A DNA stretch of 14,105 nt from JADJPL01 sp964607915 (GTDB lineage Bacteria; Bacteroidota; Bacteroidia; Chitinophagales; Saprospiraceae), in contig CAZSMU010000097.1 in assembly GCA_964607915.1 (NCBI GenBank), forward strand, positions 1 to 14,105, read 5' to 3'. Shown in pieces: positions 5,455 to 13,320 of the stretch; the first letter of the stretch is position 1; each line of letters begins with the position of its first letter. Made by a program: the position numbers and the translations under genes. The notes beneath the pieces are model-generated. The model was not told the DNA's origin, did not search any database, and saw only the letters and a program-made list of their open reading frames with translations.

Positions 5455-8300
5455 TGGCCATGCAGCGCTATGGCAACCGGATTCTGTGGCTGATCGCGCT
5501 AAGTGTCCTGGCGCTGCTGGCCCTCCTTTGGCTTTTGCGCCCCGCGCCGTCATATTCCGGCCGTATCCCCTATCTGCGGGGCAGCACCCAATGGCCCGAT
5601 TCCGTAGGTAAAGCCCTGGCACCGGAACAGCAAATCGCCCAGCTCATCGTCTATGCCCCCGAACGGACGGGTAGGATGGCCGCCCTGCGCACCCGGCAAC
5701 TTGCCCGCAAGGTCCTCCTTGGTGGTACCGGACTTCCGGGGCTGCGCGTAAAGCAATACCTTCTGTCCAGCGACTCTATGTACCGGGAAGCTCCCGTTCC
5801 GCTGTTTTTTTTCTCCGGGCAGTCCGTCTTGCACCATAATCTCTTTTCCGACACGCCCCACTTTCCCGGCCCGGATGTGCTGTGCAGCGTTGCTCCGCAA
5901 CATATCCCCAAGGGACTTTCCGACACTTATGCCGAGCAGTCGCGCGCCCTGGGCATCAACCTCGCCGTCCCTTTTTACCTCGACCGCAACTGGCGCGATA
6001 CCACTGCACAAATACGACTCCTCCGGGATATGCTCAAAAAGCGCCTCCTGAGTGGGGCTGCCGGCCTGCCCGACTACGCACCTGCGTTGGCCGATACCTC
6101 CGCCGAGCTCCGGGCGTACATGGCCCCTCTAAAGCGGCTTACCGATGAAGGGCTGGGCTTCGTACTCATCGACCGGCCCGTGCATGGCCTGGAAGACCCA
6201 AAGGCCCTGGCGCAAAACTTTTACCGCGATTTCCTGCGCCGCAGCATCGGCTACGAAGGCCTTATCGCGGGCAGGGTGTCCCGCGAGACCCCCCTGCCTT
6301 ATCTGCTCCGCGCCGGGGTGGACCTTTTCATCACCGACCAGGATCCCGCCGCATTGTCCCAAAAACTCGCCCAGGCGCTCGACGAGCGGAACTGGACCCG
6401 CACGGCCCTGCGCAGCAGCCTGCAAAAAGTACTGTTGGCCAAACAATGGATGTACGGAAGCCCCGTGGCCAAAAATGCCGCTGCCCGATACCGGCCTCTG
6501 CAAAACAGCGCTTCTGCGACTCCGGCGGAACAGCGCGACCCTCGCCAAATCGAGCGATATTTCAAAGACCGGATCTGGGAATCTTTTGCCTTCCATCTGC
6601 GGGAAAAGTCACTGGCTATCCCCTCCAACCCCAAAGGACTGCTGCCCTGGAAAAATCTGGAGGCACAGTCGTTCTACATCTGGCAGGCCAGTCGCGACAG
6701 CTTCCCGGATTTTGTAGCGATGTTTGAGAAGTATGCGGATGCCCAGCCCTTCCATGCCTTTCGACCGGATGCGCCGAACGGGGGGCAGGCCCCTCCGGCT
6801 TTCCTCGTGCTGATGGATGCTTCCAGCCCGGACTTTCTTTCCCAGCCCCTCCTGCGGGCGCAACTAGACAGCCTTCATGCACATTTCCCCGTAGTTGTCG
6901 TGCAGTTTGGGCCTGCCCCGCCCATGGACAGTACGTTCACAGTCCTCCGCACCCTCGAAAGACACCCGCAAATGGAGGCGCTGGCTGCCCAAGTCTTTTT
7001 TGGAGGAGGCGTCGCATCGGAGCGCGTGTCGGGCAAAGACGATACCCTTCGCAGCAGCGCAAAAATCCGGCTCCGGCATACACCGTACCTGTACGGCCCA
7101 GCCGCTGCCACCGGGCAGTTCGACCGACTCGACGCCCTGGCGCGTATGGCTATTTCCAAACGCTACACTCCGGGTTGCCAGATACTCGTAGCCCACCAGG
7201 GGGATATCGTCTATCACAAGTCCTTCGGGAAGCACAGTACCTCTGAGTCAGCAGATGTGCGCGATGAAGACCTCTACGACGTCGCTTCCCTGACCAAAGC
7301 GGCCTGCACCTCCCTGCTGGCCATGCAGTACCGGGACGAGGGCCGTATCCAACTGAACGCTCGCATAGACAGCTACCTGCCCTGGCTGCGGCAGACCCGC
7401 ATCGGGCGCGTTCAGGTATGGCAACTGCTGAGCCATCAATCCGGGCTGCCGGCGGCTATCCCGACCGCCAAATACATCAAGTTCCGAAAGTACTCGCGCA
7501 GGGCCTGTGATCCCTACTTCTGCAACCGCAGGCGCGGCACCTATACCGTGCCCGTTACAGAGCGCCTCTATTTCAATCGGCGCTACCTGGAGGAGATCCG
7601 CAGGGCGGTGGCCCGTATCCGGCCGACGGTCGGACAGCGCTACAAGTACAGCGACCTCAACTACTGGCTGCTCGGGCAGGTCATCGAATCGGTGGGGCAA
7701 AAGGGACTGGACCAATTAGCGCAGGAGCGCCTCTACGCTCCCCTGGGCTTGCGGCGTACCGCGTTCAGGCCCCGGCAAACGTTTTCGCCCGGCCAGCTCA
7801 TCCCTACGGAAATAGACAAGACCTGGCGGCGCCAACTGCTGCAGGGTACGGTACACGACCCTTCTGCCGCTATCCTCGGCGGTGTATCCGGCCATGCCGG
7901 GCTCTTTTCAAATACGGCTGACCTGGCAACCCTCTTGCAGCCCCTGCTCGACCAGGGCAGCTACGGAGGAAAAACCTACTTTAGCCCGGCAGTGGTAGAG
8001 CGCTTTACGCAAGTGCGGGTGGGCAGCCGCAGCCTGGGCTTCGACCGGCCATCGGCGGAAAACCGGTTCAAGCGGGTGCGCAAAGCAGGCCCGCGCACCT
8101 TCGGTCATACGGGTTTTACAGGCGGCTGCGCGTGGCTCGATCCCGACCAGGACCTCCTGTTTATCTTTTTGTCCAACCGCGTATTCCCCAATGCCCGCGA
8201 GCAGCGCGGACTGCTGCGGGAACACATTCGCGAACGCCTGCTCGAAGCGACGTACGAGGCCCTGGAAAAACCCCTCGCCCTGGAGCTGCCTACCCTGTAA
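5454..8300 (+). CDS. Membrane-anchored GH3-like domain (inactive) fused to a serine beta-lactamase-type hydrolase
   Basis: The product has 948 residues. The start ATG 5454 overlaps the preceding stop; a second ATG at 5460 is equally usable. Residues 9-30 form a membrane anchor. Residues about 45-560 resemble the GH3 beta-N-acetylhexosaminidase part of the Bacteroidota GH3-serine hydrolase fusions (APEQQIAQL, LGINLAVPFYLD at 166-177). The KHFPGHG loop is replaced by GLPDY (204-208), and the nucleophile Asp of the xxSDA motif is Arg274 in EGLIAGR (268-274). The glycosidase is therefore probably dead. Residues about 570-930 form a class C beta-lactamase/DD-peptidase-like domain with SLTK (Ser612, Lys615), YSD (732-734) and HTG (885-887), all in place. 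It probably acts on peptidoglycan or another ester/amide substrate outside the cytoplasm, while the GH3 part may bind glycan. The frame extends upstream to 5316 inside the helicase-like gene, but that stretch is not needed. Confidence 0.85.
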   Translation: MAMQRYGNRILWLIALSVLALLALLWLLRPAPSYSGRIPYLRGSTQWPDSVGKALAPEQQIAQLIVYAPERTGRMAALRTRQLARKVLLGGTGLPGLRVKQYLLSSDSMYREAPVPLFFFSGQSVLHHNLFSDTPHFPGPDVLCSVAPQHIPKGLSDTYAEQSRALGINLAVPFYLDRNWRDTTAQIRLLRDMLKKRLLSGAAGLPDYAPALADTSAELRAYMAPLKRLTDEGLGFVLIDRPVHGLEDPKALAQNFYRDFLRRSIGYEGLIAGRVSRETPLPYLLRAGVDLFITDQDPAALSQKLAQALDERNWTRTALRSSLQKVLLAKQWMYGSPVAKNAAARYRPLQNSASATPAEQRDPRQIERYFKDRIWESFAFHLREKSLAIPSNPKGLLPWKNLEAQSFYIWQASRDSFPDFVAMFEKYADAQPFHAFRPDAPNGGQAPPAFLVLMDASSPDFLSQPLLRAQLDSLHAHFPVVVVQFGPAPPMDSTFTVLRTLERHPQMEALAAQVFFGGGVASERVSGKDDTLRSSAKIRLRHTPYLYGPAAATGQFDRLDALARMAISKRYTPGCQILVAHQGDIVYHKSFGKHSTSESADVRDEDLYDVASLTKAACTSLLAMQYRDEGRIQLNARIDSYLPWLRQTRIGRVQVWQLLSHQSGLPAAIPTAKYIKFRKYSRRACDPYFCNRRRGTYTVPVTERLYFNRRYLEEIRRAVARIRPTVGQRYKYSDLNYWLLGQVIESVGQKGLDQLAQERLYAPLGLRRTAFRPRQTFSPGQLIPTEIDKTWRRQLLQGTVHDPSAAILGGVSGHAGLFSNTADLATLLQPLLDQGSYGGKTYFSPAVVERFTQVRVGSRSLGFDRPSAENRFKRVRKAGPRTFGHTGFTGGCAWLDPDQDLLFIFLSNRVFPNAREQRGLLREHIRERLLEATYEALEKPLALELPTL

Positions 8301-8302
8301 GG

Positions 8303-9541
8303 TCAGCGGGAGACCTTGCTTTGTTGGAGTATGCCCTCGAGCAGCCAGTTGGCCAAGGCGCCTCGGTTGCTGCCCAGTACGATGCGCTGCTGGTCGAGCC
8401 CGTTGCGGATATTCCCCAGTTCGATATAGACGGCGGGAGGCTTGACCTCCCGAAGGGTGTAGAGCCCCCGGGTCGAAACGGTGCCTTCGTAGCCGCCCCC
8501 GGACCGATGTACGCGGTATTTATTGCGGATGTACAAGTGTAGCCTCTCCGCTAATTCCTGGCTGCGCTCATTTCCGTCCTGGTAGTAAAAGAAAAGATCC
8601 ACTTGCTCGCGGTGGCTCCTCGAATCCACGTGGATTTCTACTACCTGCTGGTCGGACAGCCCGATTTTCCGGTTTTTCTCATAGAGCGCGTTGATGATAT
8701 CGGTGCGCTGCTTCAGGCGGGGGATTTGCGATTCCGCAATTTTTTCATCGCCCCAGATGAGTTCGTCTTTGTCGCATGGCAACAAATTCCCCTGGCGGAT
8801 ACCGTCGTCGGGGTCGCGTACGATCATGTAGGCGGTGGCGCCGTGCTCGACCAGCTTGCGGCATAGGCGCAGGGTCACGTCGTACGCATATTCGTCCTCG
8901 CAGAGCGTATGCCCGGCGCGCTTGCCCATGGCACCTGGGTCCGGGCCCCCGTGCCCGCTGACCAGATAGAAAATACGCCCCTGAAGCGCGTTGCTGAGCA
9001 GAGGCGTGTGAGCCATTTCGTTACCAAAGATGGGGAATACCCGTTTCCCCGCATTGACCGGCTTGCCCTGGCCTCCCAGTTTAGCTACGGGATCTTCAGC
9101 CGGGGGCGGGCCTTCACTGGCCACATCTGCCCGGGTGCAGTTCAAGAGGTGGTGGGGCACCCAGAGCACTTTATCGGATAGGAAGGACTTCTCCCTCAAG
9201 CCTGCTTCGTGCATGGCCTCGTTGTAGTACTGGATTTGCAGAGCCAGTTGGTAGTCGCTGATCCCCAGGGAGGTGCGGATGGATTTATCGTTGTACACGC
9301 GCTTCTGAATGGGCAGGAAGTATTTTTTTCCTTCCATCAGCTTTGCGTTCTTTTGTAAGCTGTTTAGTTCGTAAAATTTCTTAAAATTGCAACTGTACGC
9401 CGATAATTGGAACTCCCGCAGCAGGGCGTAAATCCCTTCCCCCGCTTGTGCGGTTACTTCTACATGTGCTTCTTCCCGGAAAAAGAAGCTGCTCAGAAGG
9501 ATCAGGGATAGAACGGGTGCAATGGCTTTCATCGTTTCCAC
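8303..9541 (-). CDS. Exported N-acetylmuramoyl-L-alanine amidase (Amidase_3)
   Basis: The product has 412 residues. It begins with a hydrophobic signal (about residues 4-22); ATG 9532 is an alternative start three codons in. Residues about 28-78 look like a LysM-type module (GEGIYALLREFQL, ending in KKYFLPI), probably for peptidoglycan binding. The C-terminal Amidase_3 domain (about 188-405) cleaves the amide bond between N-acetylmuramic acid and L-Ala of the stem peptide. The zinc ligands are visible as His197 in SGHGG, Glu217 in EDEY and His304 in IHVDS; the catalytic Glu374 lies in IELGN. All are intact, so the enzyme should be active (AmiA/AmiC type). It converges on the GH3/beta-lactamase fusion with only 2 bases between stops. 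Upstream there is an exact minus-strand -7 box. Confidence 0.9.
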   Translation of the reverse strand: METMKAIAPVLSLILLSSFFFREEAHVEVTAQAGEGIYALLREFQLSAYSCNFKKFYELNSLQKNAKLMEGKKYFLPIQKRVYNDKSIRTSLGISDYQLALQIQYYNEAMHEAGLREKSFLSDKVLWVPHHLLNCTRADVASEGPPPAEDPVAKLGGQGKPVNAGKRVFPIFGNEMAHTPLLSNALQGRIFYLVSGHGGPDPGAMGKRAGHTLCEDEYAYDVTLRLCRKLVEHGATAYMIVRDPDDGIRQGNLLPCDKDELIWGDEKIAESQIPRLKQRTDIINALYEKNRKIGLSDQQVVEIHVDSRSHREQVDLFFYYQDGNERSQELAERLHLYIRNKYRVHRSGGGYEGTVSTRGLYTLREVKPPAVYIELGNIRNGLDQQRIVLGSNRGALANWLLEGILQQSKVSR

Positions 9542-9587
9542 GTTTTCAAGGGTTTGCCAGAATAGAGATAGAATACATCTAACGTTC

Positions 9588-9617
9588 CAAAGATACTAAA
9601 ACCATCAAAAATGTAAA
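9588..9617 (-). promoter_or_regulatory. Promoter of the amidase gene
   Basis: On the minus strand the -7 box is TATCTTTG (9588-9595, exact TAnnTTTG), with a weak -33 box TTTA (9614-9617) 18 bases upstream. It predicts a leader of roughly 40 bases before the ATG at 9541. Confidence 0.55.
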
Positions 9618-9656
9618 CTTTTACCTTGGCATGATAAAAAACCCTTTGCCCTATTG

Positions 9657-9664
9657 TACCTTTG
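9657..9664 (+). promoter_or_regulatory. -7 promoter box abutting the ccmB start
   Basis: TACCTTTG matches TAnnTTTG exactly and ends only 4 bases before the ATG at 9669. Initiation would then fall at or next to the start codon, giving a leaderless or nearly leaderless message. No convincing -33 box is seen at 17-23 bases upstream, so the call is moderate. Confidence 0.4.
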
Positions 9665-9668
9665 CCCC

Positions 9669-10328
9669 ATGAAGGTACTCCGAGAAATCAGGGACTTATT
9701 GCGCAAGGACTTTCTCCTGGAACTACGCAAAGGCTACGCGCTAAGCGGTATCCTGCTCTACGTTTTTTCCACGGTTTTTATTGTTTTTGCCTCCTTCATC
9801 TCGCTGAATGCGTCGGTGTGGAATATCTTGTTCTGGATCGTATTGCTCTTCGCCTCGGTCAACGCCATTGTGAAAAGCTTCGTCCAGGAAAGTGGTGCGC
9901 GACAGTTGTACTACTATACGCTTGTGAACCCGCTCTCCGTATTGCTGGCCAAAATCCTGTACAACACCGCCCTCCTGCTGTGTATCAGCCTGTTGATATG
10001 GGGTGCACTGGCTTTTGTGAGCAGCAGTCCGGTGCGCGATGAGGCCCTCTTTCTGCTCGCTATCTTCCTGGGCAGCAGCGGCCTTGCCATCACCTTCACC
10101 TTCATCTCGGCCATTTCGGCCAAAGCCGATAACAACGCTACCCTCCTGGCTATCCTGGGCTTTCCGTTGGTGGTGCCCATCCTGATGACCCTCGTCAAGC
10201 TCTCGGCCAACGCGCTGGGCCTCCTGCACGACACCGCCTGGGAAAAAGATATCCTCGCGCTGGTGGCCATAGACCTGTTGCTGTTGGGGGCTGCGTTCAT
10301 CCTGTTCCCCTTTTTGTGGAAAGATTAA
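9669..10328 (+). CDS. ccmB: Heme exporter protein CcmB
   Basis: The product has 219 residues, the usual size for CcmB (about 220). It begins with a short cytoplasmic helix (MKVLREIRDLLRKDFLLELR) followed by about six hydrophobic segments. The family's typical features are present: LLYVFSTV in the first membrane segment, an NAIVKSFVQE loop and the ARQLYYYTLVNP segment. CcmB is the membrane subunit of the CcmAB ABC transporter, which drives release of heme-loaded CcmE from CcmC during cytochrome c maturation. No ccmA or ccmE is in the window. ATG 9669 is preferred over an in-frame TTG at 9654, because the family starts at this MKxLREIRxLL pattern and because of the -7 box. ccmC begins 14 bases after its stop, so the two are almost surely one operon. 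Confidence 0.93.
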   Translation: MKVLREIRDLLRKDFLLELRKGYALSGILLYVFSTVFIVFASFISLNASVWNILFWIVLLFASVNAIVKSFVQESGARQLYYYTLVNPLSVLLAKILYNTALLLCISLLIWGALAFVSSSPVRDEALFLLAIFLGSSGLAITFTFISAISAKADNNATLLAILGFPLVVPILMTLVKLSANALGLLHDTAWEKDILALVAIDLLLLGAAFILFPFLWKD

Positions 10329-10342
10329 ATTTAGTACGCCCT

Positions 10343-11398
10343 ATGCTGTATCAATCCTGGTGGAAAATCCTCGGAGTGTTTTTATTGGTCTATACCTTCC
10401 TCGCCGGACTGCTCGTGCCGCTCAAACCCGGGATCGTATCGGTGTCGCCGTCCTCGGCCCGGGTAGGGGAGGAGCTGGAGCTGCGCGTCAGTGGCTACAA
10501 TACCCGCTACACACAGAGCCGGAACGCCCTGCGCGCCTGGCTGAAACTGGACGATACCCATGCCCTGCAGGCACACGAGGTACAGATCATAGACGACCGC
10601 CAGTTGCGCCTCGTTTTTTCCCTGCCGACCCATCTGCCTGCCCGGGAAGCGGTGCGCGATTTCACGCTCGTGCTCGACGACCCCTACAACGGGGCGAGCG
10701 TGCTGCCTTCTGCCGTGTTTGTGACGCAGGCAGACCTATCGCCTGAACAAGGGGAAAAAGTCTTCCCAAATGCCCCCCTGCGACGCCTGCACGATAAAGC
10801 GGGCATAGATTACCCCTTCCGCAATATCCTCAAAGAAACCATCCGCAACACCTACTTTCATGTGCCCCTCTGGTTTGCGATGATTTTCCTCTTCCTGTAC
10901 TCTTTTGTCCAGAGTATCCGATACCTCCGCACGGGCGATGCGGATGCCGACCTGCGCGCACAGGCGCTGACCATGACCGGTATCCTCTACGGCGTGCTCG
11001 GGTTGCTCACCGGGGCGATCTGGGCCAAGCACACCTGGGGGGCCTACTGGAGCTGGGACGTCAAGCAAAACATGACCGCCGTAGCCTTGCTCATCTATTT
11101 AGCCTACTTTGTGCTGCGCGGCTCTTTTGAAGACCCTGAAAAAAAGGCCCGCCTCTCGGCCGTCTATACGATTTTTGCTTTCTGTGCCCTCATCCCCCTG
11201 ATCTATGTCGTGCCGCGGCTCACCGACAGCCTCCACCCGGGCTCCGGCGGAAACCCCGCCTTCGGCTCCGACGACCTCGACAACACCATGCGCCTCGTGT
11301 TCTATCCCGCTATCATCGGATGGACCCTGCTCGGCTTCTGGGCCGCATCCCTGGCCTATCGCTACGAACGCCTCAAGATGCGAATGGAAGAAATGTAA
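10343..11398 (+). CDS. ccmC: Cytochrome c biogenesis protein CcmC/CcsA type with a large periplasmic insert
   Basis: The product has 351 residues, about 120 more than usual CcmC. TM1 lies at about residues 8-26. Residues about 28-155 form an extra, mostly beta extracytoplasmic insert starting VSVSPSSARVGEEL, which resembles IPT/TIG or Ig-like domains. The membrane core follows: HVPLWF with His173, a tryptophan-rich heme-handling motif WGAYWSWD (232-239), His298 in DSLHPG, and closing TM segments to about 340. These histidines and the WWD-type loop bind heme for transfer to CcmE. A GTG at 10316 would add nine residues and overlap ccmB. ATG 10343 is chosen since it starts the usual YQSWWKILG pattern. 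It lies in the ccmB-ccmC-ccmD-like cluster. Confidence 0.9.
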   Translation: MLYQSWWKILGVFLLVYTFLAGLLVPLKPGIVSVSPSSARVGEELELRVSGYNTRYTQSRNALRAWLKLDDTHALQAHEVQIIDDRQLRLVFSLPTHLPAREAVRDFTLVLDDPYNGASVLPSAVFVTQADLSPEQGEKVFPNAPLRRLHDKAGIDYPFRNILKETIRNTYFHVPLWFAMIFLFLYSFVQSIRYLRTGDADADLRAQALTMTGILYGVLGLLTGAIWAKHTWGAYWSWDVKQNMTAVALLIYLAYFVLRGSFEDPEKKARLSAVYTIFAFCALIPLIYVVPRLTDSLHPGSGGNPAFGSDDLDNTMRLVFYPAIIGWTLLGFWAASLAYRYERLKMRMEEM

Positions 11399-11452
11399 GG
11401 CCGCACAAAACTTTTTACCACGTTGCAAAGTCCAATATCCAACTATCCAACC

Positions 11453-11674
11453 ATGAAAAAAACAATCCTCCAATCCGCCCTCCTCACGGTGTGCACGGCA
11501 GTAGCCACCACTCTGCACGCCCACGACAACACCCCCGATTTCATGCAGAGCATGGGAAAAATGTATGTGGTGGTTGCCGTGATTTTAGCTATTTTTGGGG
11601 GGATAATCAGCTATATGTTTTTTATCGACCGCAAGCTAACCAAACTCGAAAACCAAATCAAACATCATGAGTGA
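11453..11674 (+). CDS. ccmD: CcmD-like small membrane protein
   Basis: The product has 73 residues. It appears to have a signal peptide (cleavage probably after LHA, residue 23), a short polar stretch and one membrane segment (about 38-57). A charged cytoplasmic tail (DRKLTKLENQIKHHE) closes the protein. Short proteins with a YVVVAVI...Y.FFIDRKL...E pattern directly after ccsA/ccmC are the 'CcmD family' of Bacteroidota. CcmD stabilises the CcmABC complex and assists release of holo-CcmE. ATG 11453 is used; an upstream in-frame start at 11423 would spoil the signal peptide. The last 8 bases overlap the glutamate dehydrogenase start (ATGAGTGA, 11667-11674). The assignment rests on position and pattern, since sequence conservation in this family is low. 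Confidence 0.75.
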   Translation: MKKTILQSALLTVCTAVATTLHAHDNTPDFMQSMGKMYVVVAVILAIFGGIISYMFFIDRKLTKLENQIKHHE

Positions 11675-13104
11675 ACCTGTCATGAGCTTTTTTGCAAGCG
11701 TGGAGCAATACTTTGACCACGCAGCGAAATTCACCAACCTGGATCCCGGGTTGCTGCAACAGATCAAAGTCTGTAACTCCGTGTTCCGGATGAACTTCCC
11801 CGTCAAAATCGGCAACGAGGTGCGGGTAATCGAGGCATACCGCGTACAGCACAGCCACCACCGGATGCCCACCAAAGGCGGTATCCGCTACAGTAACCAC
11901 GTCAACCAGGACGAAGTGATGGCCCTCGCCGCCCTGATGACCTACAAGTGCGCCATCGTGGACGTCCCCTTCGGCGGCGCCAAGGGCGGGGTGAAAATCA
12001 GCCCCTGGGAATACACGCCCGACCAGCTCGAACGCATCACCCGACGCTATACGACCGAGCTCATCAAACACAATATGATCGGCGCCGCCATTGACGTACC
12101 CGCCCCGGATTACGGCACAGGTGCCCGCGAAATGGCCTGGATCTACGATACGTACCGCGCTTTCAAAGGCCACGATATAGATGCAGCCGGCTGCGTGACC
12201 GGAAAACCGGTGACCCAGCACGGGGTCAACGGACGCGAAGAAGCTACCGGGCGTGGTGTCTATTATGGCATCCGCGAATGCCTGAACGTGGAAGACGATA
12301 TGAAAAAAATCGGCTTGACCCCCGGACTGGCCGGTAAAACTNNNNNNNNNNACTATGATCATCCAGGGACTCGGCAATGTCGGCTCTTTCACCGGCAAGA
12401 TATCCCAGGACGAAGGCGGTGCCGTCATCATCGGCATCGGGGAAGTCGAAGGGGCTATCTATAAACCCAGCGGTATTGACATCCATGACCTCCTCCGCTT
12501 CCGCAAGGAAACTGGCTCCATCCTCAACTACCCGGGCGCACAGAACTTTCCGAAGGAAGAACGCGAGAAAATCCTGGAAATGCCCTGCGATATCCTGGTG
12601 CCCGCCGCCCTGGAAAGCGTCATCACCCGCCACAACGCCGATCGCATCCAGGCCAAAGTCATCGCCGAAGCCGCCAACGGACCTGTCTCGGCCCCCGCTG
12701 CCGAGATGCTCAACGCGCGCAACGTGCTGATCATCCCCGATATGTACCTCAATGCCGGCGGCGTGACGGTGTCGTACTTCGAATGGCTCAAAAACCTCTC
12801 CCACCAACGCTTCGGGCGCATGGAGAAGCGCTTCAACCAGAACCAGTTCGAAAGCCTCGTGGACCTCGTGTCCGAGACGACCGGAAAACCCATCAGCCCG
12901 GCCGAGCGCGCTATGATCGCCCGCGGCGCCGATGAGATAGACCTCGTGCGCTCCGGTCTGGAGGAAACCATGATTGGCTCCTACCACCAAATCCGCAACG
13001 TCCTGCTGGCCCACCCGGATATCCACGATATGCGGACAGCAGCTTTTGTGCTCGCCATCAAAAAAATCAGCAGCGACTACCTGTCGCTCGGAATTTGGCC
13101 CTAA
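11667..13104 (+). CDS. gdhA: Glutamate dehydrogenase (Glu/Leu/Phe/Val dehydrogenase family), interrupted only by an assembly gap
   Basis: The enzyme catalyses reversible oxidative deamination of glutamate to 2-oxoglutarate and ammonia with NAD(P). The first part (11667-12341) gives 225 residues with the substrate-binding Lys70 in PTKGGIRYS, the catalytic Lys94 in MTYK followed by FGGAKGG, and Asp148 in VPAPDYGTG. After the N run the second part (12355-13104, 249 residues) begins MIIQGLGNVG, the Rossmann GxGNxG motif. It continues through the NAD domain (IIGIGEVEGAIY, AEAANGP, PDMYLNAGG) to a normal C terminus. The halves are in different frames only because of the gap. Removing 12342-12354 joins GKT to MIIQ and gives 474 residues, normal for the family. 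Cofactor preference cannot be read safely. The start overlaps the ccmD-like gene by 8 bases, and a hairpin terminator follows. Other names for family members are gluD or rocG. Confidence 0.9.
12342..12351. other. Assembly gap (10 N)
   Basis: Ten N lie inside the glutamate dehydrogenase gene. The trinucleotide ACT stands on both sides (12339-12341 and 12352-12354), as expected when two contigs that overlap by three bases are joined by a fixed-length gap. Confidence 0.98.
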
Positions 13105-13107
13105 CCC

Positions 13108-13139
13108 GCAGGGGGTGTGTAATTTTACACACCCCCTGC
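13108..13139 (+). terminator. Hairpin terminator after glutamate dehydrogenase
   Basis: A perfect inverted repeat with 15-base arms (13108-13122 and 13125-13139) starts 3 bases after the TAA. It has a G5/C5 core and a minimal TT centre, so the real loop is probably 4-6 bases. An imperfect T-rich stretch (ATATTTTATT) follows at 13141-13150. Confidence 0.8.
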
Positions 13140-13252
13140 CATATTTTATTCTGCCTCCCCGACCCCAAAGTCCTCCCTTTGCTTTTTTTTGTTAAAAAAG
13201 ATTTAAAAATACAGTCATTCGCTGCTTTTCAGGGTTTGCAAGTGGAATACTA

Positions 13253-13284
13253 TTTGCCTGACATTCGTTATTTCCTTATCTTGT
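13253..13284 (+). promoter_or_regulatory. Possible promoter of the Lrp/AsnC-type gene
   Basis: A -33 TTTG (13253-13256) and a -7-like TATCTTGT (13277-13284, two mismatches in TAnnTTTG) are separated by 20 bases, within the AT-rich stretch after the terminator. The predicted leader is about 30 bases before ATG 13321. Confidence 0.4.
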
Positions 13285-13320
13285 GCTGCAAAATCATTTT
13301 TGGTATAAATTCGATATACG

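Noticed and set aside
9654..9668. TTG start giving ccmB five extra residues
   Set aside because: The -7 box 9657-9664 would lie inside the coding sequence, and the family pattern begins at ATG 9669.
12244..13026. Minus-strand frame crossing the N run
   Set aside because: It is antisense to glutamate dehydrogenase and continues through undefined bases. There is no family similarity.
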